This document shows, one piece after another, positions 57,386 to 64,000 of a DNA stretch of 64,000 bases. The notes below the pieces were generated by a model, which saw nothing but the letters and a program-made list of their open reading frames with translations, searched no databases and had not been told where the DNA came from. The DNA lies in IMG/VR virus record IMGVR_UViG_3300042556_001858, positions 59,596 to 123,595 of that record; one strand, written 5' to 3'. A program made the translations under genes and the position numbers. Numbering within the stretch: position 1 is the first letter of the stretch; every line of letters starts with the position of its first letter. This stretch comes from a virus.

Positions 57386-60300
57386 TTACGCATTAACACT
57401 TTTGATAACAGTAAACCGCAACACTATCGCCTCTGATAAGCTACCTGTGGTAAATCCTACGAGATATACAGTGATTACAGTTGACCCTGCTGCCGGGGTT
57501 GACGTGCAGAAATAATACCCGACAGTTCCACCGGATTCATGTTGCACAACTACGTGGTCAGTCGCTGCGATAGTGCTATTGGTCAGTGTGAACGAGACCT
57601 TGGTGTTATAGGTCATCGCAGCATTGTGCATCGTGATTGTGCCGGTGGTTTTATTCAGCGTGACCCCGGTTGTTTTCGAGGTAGCTTGCGTAACTGTTCC
57701 GCCAGCACCTGTAGTGTACCCTACACCACCAGTTCCTGTACTTCTAATAGCTCCTGTGCATGAGATAGCGTCAGAGAACGTGAACCCAGCAGATGCACCA
57801 ACTGCGTCGAAGGTAACTGCCCCTGCTGAACTGACCGTGGTTGAGTAGTAGTTGGAAGTATCATAACCAGTTCTCAGTTGTTCGGTTGTGCTGATGAGGT
57901 GGAGTAGACATGCTGGACTAACATTGTTGCCCCCTATCGCCACCCGCCCATCTTCATCGACAAGCATACGAAGTACTGCTGTCGCTGAAGCAATTGGCGT
58001 AGTGGTAAACCTTATGTTCCCGCCGCAAGCTGTAGACGTGAAATTCTCCGAGGCATACATAGAGATGCCCGTGGTGGCGTTAGTATGAAACGCTCCCCCG
58101 TTGTGATAACCAACAGCGTTCCAAAATCCCACTAAGTCACCGGACAGAACCTGCGTTGGCGAACCGAGCGTTCCGTTAGCCCTTCGATGACGGATACCGT
58201 TATGCGTACCATAGCTGTCGAAATACAGACTTGCCGTGCGAATGAAAACATTTGCTGATTCCGCAATCACTGAGTTATTGAAAGTTGTTGCACCAGTGAC
58301 AGCCAAAGTCGAACTAAGGGTCACTGCATCCGAGAATGTGAAGGCGGAACCAGCACCGACAGCGTTGAACGTAACCGCACCCGTTGAACTAACTGTGGAC
58401 GTGAAATAGTTTGAATCATCGTAATAGAACGCAGCAGTTCCTGTAGCGTTTATACCGAACCGATTAACCCACGTCCCCCCGTCATTCCAGTGACCCATAC
58501 GAATTGTTCTGGTAGGAGTTCCTCCTGCCGAGCCGACTTCGATCCCCATCTTCACGTCAGTGGTTGTTGGCTTGATTGAGAACTTCTCAAAGTTCGTTAC
58601 GGTTGTCGCTGTAGCATAAATGCCCAGTGTAGTTGCACCGGAGGGAATAGTAGCCGTTCCGAGGTCAACTGACGTGCCGTAAAGATATAACTGACCAGAA
58701 GCGTGAGTAAGAACATCGCCTGAGGTATTAGTCAGAAAGAAGGTATTTTGTACCTGCAGGGAAGATGCTCCCGTGAGTGGTAGGTAAGTAGACGCTGCCG
58801 TTGCGGAGGTGAGGTACGAACTCAAGTCTTGATCCCCAGAGTTTGTGCCGGTCAGCCCAAGATCGGTTTTGAGTGTTGCGAGGGTCTGGACTTCAGGGAC
58901 ACCACTGCCTGCGGTCTTGCGATAGATGAGTGACGCTGTCGCCATGTTAGCCATCTTCGCGAGAGATACAGCAGCGGTAGCAATCGTTGTCGCATTACCA
59001 ACTGAAGTGACATCTCCCGTGAGATTCGCATTCGTTGTCACATTACCGGCAGTCAATCCTGCCGCCGTTCCAGTTAAGTTAGTGGCCACTCCAGAAGAGG
59101 GTGTTCCTAATGCTCCCCCATTCAATACCACACTACCTTCAGAACCTACGTTAAGACCAAGAGCCGGCTTCACACCAACTCCAAGCCCAGAGACACTTCC
59201 AATATTAGGAGTGACAGTTTGGGCACTGATTGAAGTAATCAGACCTTTACTGTTACATACGATACTCAGTGAAGTAGTCGGCCCTCCATAAGATCCCGCA
59301 TCAGCATTCACTGTCGCCAAAGTTGTCGCATTTCCAACTGACGTCACATCTCCTGTAAGGTTCGCGTTTGTTATCACGTTCCCAGCGGTTAGTCCAGTTG
59401 CCGTGCCGGTTAAGTTCGTGGCTACTCCAGACGATGGGGTTCCTAACGCCCCTCCGACTATCACCGGGCCACCGCTGGACCCGACCGCGATAGCCAAAGC
59501 TGACGTTACACCCGTGCCGAGTCCGGTCACTGAACCGATTGCCGGAGTGATAGTCGCTACGCTTGCCGCTGTGACTAGACCCTTCGCGTTAACTGTAAGG
59601 ACAACACCTTGCGTAGCACTGCCGAAAGGTCCGACGTTTGCGTTGACCGTAGCCAACGTAGTCGAGAATGATCCCGTACCGCTGCCAGTAACATCGCCAG
59701 TGAGCGTGATCGTTTGATCGCCAGAGTTTGTTCCTGTAAGACCTAAGTCGGTCTTTAGAGTCGCTAAGGTTTGTACTTCTGGAACTCCAGAACCGCCAGT
59801 CTTTCTGTAGAATACAGTTGAAGTTGCTACGTTTGCCATCTTAGCTAATGAAACTACAGAGTTTGCGATAGTTGTCGCATTACCAACCGATGTAACATCA
59901 CCAGTCAAGTTAGCATTGGTAACTACATTACCAGCCGTCAGACCAGATGCAGTTCCGGTTAAGTTTGTAGCGACACCACTTGATGGTGTCCCCAACGCTC
60001 CACCGTTAACTACAAAGGCACCAACAGATCCAACAGCGACACCAAGAGCAGTTGCAACAGAAGTTCCAAGGCCCGTAATAGATCCAATGGCTGGAGTTAC
60101 GGTTACATTACTTGCAGCCGTAATCAAGCCCTTGGCATTTACAGTGAAAGATCCAACCTGTGTAGCAGAACCGAACGAACCGACATTGGAATTTACAGTC
60201 GCCAGAGTTAGCGTAGTAGAACCTGTAGCGTCACCAGTGTGGGTTGCATTCGATATTAAACCAGAGTACAATGAGTTTACTGCATTGTCACCAGTATTTG

Positions 60301-63280
60301 TTCCACTTACACTTGCAGTCGCTGACGCGGTTAGTGTAGCTCCATCAGCAATTGTCAAAGTCGCTGAAGTTGCCGGAGCAGTAATTGCAACCTTGTTAAC
60401 GCTAGTAACTGCAGCTACGCCAAGAGTTGGAGTAACTAAAGTGGGACTATTAGAGAATACCAGCGAACCACTACCAGTCTCGTCGCTGATCACTCCGGCT
60501 AGTTGAGCAGAAGTTGTGGCTGCGAATTGAGAAAGGGGACTAGCTGTCAAACCAAGTCCAGTAGTAGGATACCCAGTACAATTTGTCAACACACCAGCAG
60601 ATGGAGTACCTAGGGCTCCACCATTGGTAACAAAGGCTCCATCAGACCCTACGGCTACACCAAGAGCAGTAGCTACCGATGTGCCTAATCCAGTGATCGA
60701 ACCTATTGCAGGAGTGACTGTGACATTGCTAGCAGCGGTTACCAGACCTTTCGCATTGACCGTGAAAGTTCCTGCCTGAGTTGTACTTCCAAAAGACCCG
60801 ACATTGGCATTGACTGTAGCTAGAGTAGTCGATATGCCGCCTTGTCCGCTTCCAGTGATATCCCCCGTCAAAGAGATCGTCTGGTCGCCCGTATTAGTCC
60901 CTACCAACTGCAAGTCGGTCTTTAGTGCAGACAACGCCTGAACTTCAGGTACTCCAGTACTTGCTGTTCTTCTGTAGAAAACAGTACCAGCAGCGACATT
61001 AGCCATTTTGGCTAGAGTCACAGCCTCATTTGCAATTGTAAGTACAGTATCTCCAGTAACGTCGCCAGTATGCGTAGCATTGGTAACGAGTCCAGAATAC
61101 AGAGAGTTGACAGCGTTGTCGCCAGTATTAGTTCCAGACAATGCTGTAACGGCAGCAGGTACACTAGATAGCTTGCTCCAAGCTAGACCAGTTATCCAAG
61201 TCGGATCAGAGTACGATCCAGAAAGTGAAACGTATGTAGATGAAGCAGTCGACGAAGTTAGATACGCACTGAGATCTTGATCTCCAGTATTTGTACCAGA
61301 GAGACCAAGGTCGGTCTTCAGAGTAGCTAACGTCTGCACTTCTGGAACACCAGTTGATGCTGTCTTTCTGTAGAAGACTGTTCCAGTGGCTACGTCTGCC
61401 ATCTTAGCGAGAGTTACAGAACCATCGGCTATTCCCGTTAGGAAACCAGATGGGTTACCAACAAGTGGATAAGCGTCTGTTATACCATACCCAGAAAGAG
61501 TTGTTGGTAGACCACTAACTATATCTGTCCAAATATGAGTGTGAGTTGCAGCAGCGTAGCTGCCAGAGGCTTGAATGCCAGCTTCAGCCAATGTACTATT
61601 AATCCAAGCAGAACCATTCCACTTAAGGATTTCTCCAGAAGTGTTTGAAGCTATGGTAACATTACTTAGAGAGTCGAGAGAATGATTATGAGACGAAGAT
61701 GCGTAGCTTCCAATAGGCTGATATGCAGCAGCAACGGCGGCTGTTGTAGCGTAAGAACTCAGGTCTTGATCACCACTATTTGTTCCAGTAAGACCAAGGT
61801 CTGTCTTTAATGTAGACAACGTTTGTACTTCGGGAACGCCAGTACCAGTAGTCTTGCGATAAAATACTGTTCCAGTCGCCACATTAGCTTGTTTAGCCAG
61901 AGTAACAGAGCCATCCACAATTGCAGTTAAGAATCCAGAAGGATTTCCACTTAGAGGATAGGCATCAGTAATCCCATAGCCCGCCAAAGTCGAAGGAACA
62001 CCTGATAAGGAGCTATAAGCTCCGTCAAAATTAGAAGTTCCAGCCCCAATAGTAGATCTAATTCCTGAAGCGTCTACCTCAGTTAATAAAGATCGCCCAA
62101 ATGATGTAGTAGACAAACCAGCTATGTTAGTTAAGTCAGAATCTAGTGGTTGATAAGTGACTGACGCCACCGATGAAGTCAAATAAGAAGATAGGTCAAC
62201 CGACCCATTAGCAGCAGCGGTAATCCTACCCTGAGCATCCACAGTAAAAGAAGAGAGGGTGTAACTATCCGGAACAACTGTAGTATTTGCCAAATTTATT
62301 GTGCGATTGGTGGATAAATCACCTCCACCAGAGAGACCAGTCCCAGCGATCACCTGAATATTGCTGTGAGTATGTGCAGATGGGGAAAAGGTGGAAGGAA
62401 TCCCAGATAACGAGCCGTAGGCTCCATCAAATGACGAGGTGCCAGCTCCAATATAGTCCCTTACTCCAGACCCACTAGTCTTAGTTAGTAAACCAATTCC
62501 GTATGGATCAACTCCAGTAGATGCTATAGAAGTTAGATCAGAGTCAAGTGGCTGATAATTAGCAGAAACTTCAGAAGCTGATATAAAACCACTTGGATTA
62601 GTAGAACTATACTTGCCATCTATCTGCCCCTGAATAGATGAAGTTACCCCATTAAGATAGGAGAACTCTAGATTACTTACGGTGCCGTCCCCCAACTTAC
62701 CCGCTTCGAGCCCTGAAGACAGCATCTGATTAGTGATGCCACTTTCTTTTACCGAAGCCGTTATGGAGGGGGTCCCATCATTATAAGCAAAGCTTATACT
62801 TGAAGTATCAACAAGGATGCCTCCTACGGCGTCTTGAGCTTGCTCTTCTCCTACTCCGCCAGCGACTTCATTAACCCACTGAGATCCATTGTACGAAAGA
62901 ATGTCTCCGATAGCGGGGTCGGTCAAAGTAACATTAGACAGACTATCTAGTAAAAGAGATAGCTCCCCACTATTATCTATGAATGGGATTTTGCTAGCTG
63001 GCAGTACTACAAATACAGTAGATCGTCCACTTAGACTCAGTAGAGAGTCAGTTGAACTCTTTAATATGGTATCTCGTGAGAGGGTATTTGGGCCATTGAT
63101 GCCATAAGTGCCAATGCCAATCTCATAATTATTACTATTTTCTATGCAGTAATAGGTTTGATCTCCACTATTAAATACATTAGAAAAGGCCTCATACCCG
63201 TTTGGGGCAGAAGCTAGAGATATCACCCCAGTACCAGTACTTGATGATATTTGTTTTACCCTATCTTTTAGGAGTATCAC
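57386..63280 (-). CDS. Giant repetitive tail fibre protein
   Basis: A 1964-residue protein. The N-terminus (MILLKDRVKQISSSTGTGVI, YCIENSNNYEIGIGTYG) resembles the virion-attachment part of phage fibres. The rest is built of recurring Gly/Thr/Ser-rich units, such as DLGLTGTNSGDQDLSSYL and GGALGTPSSGVATNLTGTA, which occur several times each. The C-terminal 150 residues repeat (DSNYFTSTVSSTGAVTFNA; DTSNYYSTTVSSAGAVTFDA) and end in ITMHNAAMTYNTKVSFTLTN. There is no S74 autoproteolysis motif. It should bind host receptors. Its size is unusual for a single fibre chain. Confidence 0.75.
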   Translation of the reverse strand: MILLKDRVKQISSSTGTGVISLASAPNGYEAFSNVFNSGDQTYYCIENSNNYEIGIGTYGINGPNTLSRDTILKSSTDSLLSLSGRSTVFVVLPASKIPFIDNSGELSLLLDSLSNVTLTDPAIGDILSYNGSQWVNEVAGGVGEEQAQDAVGGILVDTSSISFAYNDGTPSITASVKESGITNQMLSSGLEAGKLGDGTVSNLEFSYLNGVTSSIQGQIDGKYSSTNPSGFISASEVSANYQPLDSDLTSIASTGVDPYGIGLLTKTSGSGVRDYIGAGTSSFDGAYGSLSGIPSTFSPSAHTHSNIQVIAGTGLSGGGDLSTNRTINLANTTVVPDSYTLSSFTVDAQGRITAAANGSVDLSSYLTSSVASVTYQPLDSDLTNIAGLSTTSFGRSLLTEVDASGIRSTIGAGTSNFDGAYSSLSGVPSTLAGYGITDAYPLSGNPSGFLTAIVDGSVTLAKQANVATGTVFYRKTTGTGVPEVQTLSTLKTDLGLTGTNSGDQDLSSYATTAAVAAAYQPIGSYASSSHNHSLDSLSNVTIASNTSGEILKWNGSAWINSTLAEAGIQASGSYAAATHTHIWTDIVSGLPTTLSGYGITDAYPLVGNPSGFLTGIADGSVTLAKMADVATGTVFYRKTASTGVPEVQTLATLKTDLGLSGTNTGDQDLSAYLTSSTASSTYVSLSGSYSDPTWITGLAWSKLSSVPAAVTALSGTNTGDNAVNSLYSGLVTNATHTGDVTGDTVLTIANEAVTLAKMANVAAGTVFYRRTASTGVPEVQALSALKTDLQLVGTNTGDQTISLTGDITGSGQGGISTTLATVNANVGSFGSTTQAGTFTVNAKGLVTAASNVTVTPAIGSITGLGTSVATALGVAVGSDGAFVTNGGALGTPSAGVLTNCTGYPTTGLGLTASPLSQFAATTSAQLAGVISDETGSGSLVFSNSPTLVTPTLGVAAVTSVNKVAITAPATSATLTIADGATLTASATASVSGTNTGDNAVNSLYSGLISNATHTGDATGSTTLTLATVNSNVGSFGSATQVGSFTVNAKGLITAASNVTVTPAIGSITGLGTSVATALGVAVGSVGAFVVNGGALGTPSSGVATNLTGTASGLTAGNVVTNANLTGDVTSVGNATTIANSVVSLAKMANVATSTVFYRKTGGSGVPEVQTLATLKTDLGLTGTNSGDQTITLTGDVTGSGTGSFSTTLATVNANVGPFGSATQGVVLTVNAKGLVTAASVATITPAIGSVTGLGTGVTSALAIAVGSSGGPVIVGGALGTPSSGVATNLTGTATGLTAGNVITNANLTGDVTSVGNATTLATVNADAGSYGGPTTSLSIVCNSKGLITSISAQTVTPNIGSVSGLGVGVKPALGLNVGSEGSVVLNGGALGTPSSGVATNLTGTAAGLTAGNVTTNANLTGDVTSVGNATTIATAAVSLAKMANMATASLIYRKTAGSGVPEVQTLATLKTDLGLTGTNSGDQDLSSYLTSATAASTYLPLTGASSLQVQNTFFLTNTSGDVLTHASGQLYLYGTSVDLGTATIPSGATTLGIYATATTVTNFEKFSIKPTTTDVKMGIEVGSAGGTPTRTIRMGHWNDGGTWVNRFGINATGTAAFYYDDSNYFTSTVSSTGAVTFNAVGAGSAFTFSDAVTLSSTLAVTGATTFNNSVIAESANVFIRTASLYFDSYGTHNGIRHRRANGTLGSPTQVLSGDLVGFWNAVGYHNGGAFHTNATTGISMYASENFTSTACGGNIRFTTTPIASATAVLRMLVDEDGRVAIGGNNVSPACLLHLISTTEQLRTGYDTSNYYSTTVSSAGAVTFDAVGASAGFTFSDAISCTGAIRSTGTGGVGYTTGAGGTVTQATSKTTGVTLNKTTGTITMHNAAMTYNTKVSFTLTNSTIAATDHVVVQHESGGTVGYYFCTSTPAAGSTVITVYLVGFTTGSLSEAIVLRFTVIKSVNA
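58800..61910 (-). repeat. Protein-level repeats within the fibre gene
   Basis: Five copies of a unit LAKMANVATGTVFYRKT... VPEVQTLATLKTDLGLTGT lie near 58,810-58,970, 59,690-59,850, 60,850-61,010, 61,260-61,420 and 61,740-61,910. About four copies of ITGLGTSVATALGVAVGS plus GGALGTPSSGVATNLTG lie near 59,080-59,200, 59,440-59,560, 59,980-60,100 and 60,590-60,710. DNA copies differ at many third codon positions, so the repeats are older than recent slippage. Confidence 0.75.
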
Positions 63281-63504
63281 TATCTAATCAATTCTATACT
63301 AAGAAGACGCTTACTTATTAGATTTATGTCTATTACACGTTCTATCTCTAGTCCAAATTCTACTGTCTCAATCGCTTGGCTAACAATAAAATAATGGCCA
63401 AATAAAGTAGCCCTGTCTAATTTTCCTATAATATCAATTGGTTCTCTAAGATAGATCCTTCCGAAAGATAATACAGCAGAGCGTTTACTTTTACTGTCAA
63501 TCAC
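63280..63504 (-). CDS. Small conserved phage protein
   Basis: A 74-residue protein: MIDSKSKRSAVLSFGRIYLR, REPIDIIGKLDRATLFGHYF. The start MIDSKSKR is a common opening for small proteins encoded next to fibre or collar genes in phages that I have seen; it is probably a virion or assembly protein. It overlaps the gene before it by four bases and shares its last base with the fibre gene start. Function unknown. Confidence 0.55.
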   Translation of the reverse strand: MIDSKSKRSAVLSFGRIYLREPIDIIGKLDRATLFGHYFIVSQAIETVEFGLEIERVIDINLISKRLLSIELIR

Positions 63505-64000
63505 GAGGCTTCTCCCTTTGTAAAGGTTACACCGTCATCAGTTATCGCCTCAGTAGAAACAACCGTGTTGGTATCATCGGCATAGAGCTTCCTCTGAGTA
63601 GCAGTGGCTGTTCCCTTATTCCTGAGCCACATAAATAACCAAGTGATTTTGTCCTTCAGGCTACTTGTCGCAGCCGGTGGGGAGCTTAGCTCCCCGAAGG
63701 TGTCAACAGATAGGACATCTAATACTTGAGCATTCACCTGAGCTGCACTTAAATTATTTAGGGCGGCAATAGCTGCTAAAACTGCGTCGTCTGCTGCAGC
63801 TAAAGCTGTCGTAAGTTCAGAATTTGTAGGAATATCATCAATACTTGTTTGTGTTGCTAAAGAACTAGTCGCTGCTGTGATCGCCGCCTCGACTGCTGAC
63901 TGGTCCGCTGGATCTGACGGTAGGTTGTCGGTCTTGGCTTTGATTGCGTCGATCTTGGTTTCGTTGGCATCGACCTGAGTAATGATTGCGGTCTGAGCGT
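63501..64000 (-). CDS. Structural protein, C-terminal part, runs out of the window
   Basis: The frame is open from 63501 (stop side) to the window edge, giving at least 165 residues. The upstream part is Ala/Thr/Asp-rich and helical: KIDAIKAKTDNLPSDPADQS, VEAAITAATSSLATQTSID. These are typical coiled linker sequences of phage tail or collar structural proteins. A GTG in the frame (near 63737) could suggest a shorter 78-residue gene, but the longer reading is uninterrupted and natural. End: ITDDGVTFTKGEAS. Confidence 0.6.
   Translation of the reverse strand, partial: AQTAIITQVDANETKIDAIKAKTDNLPSDPADQSAVEAAITAATSSLATQTSIDDIPTNSELTTALAAADDAVLAAIAALNNLSAAQVNAQVLDVLSVDTFGELSSPPAATSSLKDKITWLFMWLRNKGTATATQRKLYADDTNTVVSTEAITDDGVTFTKGEAS

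Noticed and set aside
58926-60506. Long antisense frames across the fibre gene with Pro/Val-rich repeats
   Set aside because: They are mirror images of the repetitive fibre sequence in the opposite strand and lack ribosome sites.
1-64000. tRNA genes or CRISPR arrays
   Set aside because: No cloverleaf-like sequences and no regularly spaced direct repeats were seen by eye; a tRNA scan would be needed for certainty.

Overview
The window is a 64 kb piece of a tailed double-stranded DNA phage genome, probably a long-tailed siphovirus. The evidence is a 1778-residue tape-measure protein inside a canonical tail cassette, next to a complete phage replication, recombination and nucleotide-metabolism block. 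Genes are packed with short overlaps, and no tRNA, rRNA, CRISPR array, integrase or insertion sequence is visible. Terminase, portal and major capsid genes are not in the window, so it is partial; both ends cut through genes. Several proteins in the lysis and accessory region and at the tail end (papain-like peptidase, CPPC thioredoxin-like protein with a DDH-type C-terminal extension, Cys-containing GPGSEL domain) remind me of proteins from planctomycetes and related phages. That host link is recollection-based inference only.

Layout. 1-4,670 (+): end of an unknown gene, a separately expressed unknown protein (272-901) with its own leader and terminator, then a holin-like, signal-peptide, cysteine-peptidase and thioredoxin-like set and small virion-type proteins. 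4,685-4,728: a perfect sigma70-type promoter folded into an intrinsic terminator. 4,762-10,881 (+): MazG-like pyrophosphohydrolase, phosphoesterase, two Tat-signal proteins, ThyX, YqeY-like, nucleotidase, ATP-grasp. 10,901-18,501 (+): ribonucleotide reductase NrdA/NrdB, PhoH, small genes, UvsX/RecA. 18,510-26,312 (+): Vsr-like endonuclease, UvsY-like mediator, DnaB-type helicase, DnaG-type primase, dNMP kinase, Cas4/RecB-like nuclease, an inserted antisense HNH endonuclease, DnaQ exonuclease, sigma factor. 26,294-31,862 (+): sugar-transfer island with an intein-bearing glycosyltransferase and a nucleotidyltransferase. 31,847-33,982 (+): EDxHD-type endonuclease, Rad52-like annealing protein, ssDNA-binding-like protein. 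A strong terminator at 34,008-34,037 separates this from 34,036-64,000 (-), the virion module read right to left: tail fibre, neck/connector proteins, tail tube, two chaperone-like paralogues, tape measure, distal tail, tail tip.

How it works together. Host-type sigma70 promoters probably start the left arm. Its enzymes make dNTPs (NrdAB, ThyX, dNMP kinase, nucleotidase, MazG) and a mixed T4-like/bacterial-like replisome (UvsX, UvsY-like, Rad52-like, SSB-like, DnaB, DnaG, DnaQ). The phage sigma factor may then read TATAAATA-type late promoters such as the one upstream of the tail-tube gene.

Most notable observations: a candidate programmed -1 frameshift in the thioredoxin-like gene; an NrdB lacking the radical tyrosine and with six Glu/His metal ligands (class Ic-like); a short motif CCRGTAAAAG scattered far more often than expected in all codon phases and in leaders; matched leader/terminator cassettes on two structural-type genes; an intein at the glycosyltransferase catalytic motif; and an HNH protein carrying five tandem helix-turn-helix units.
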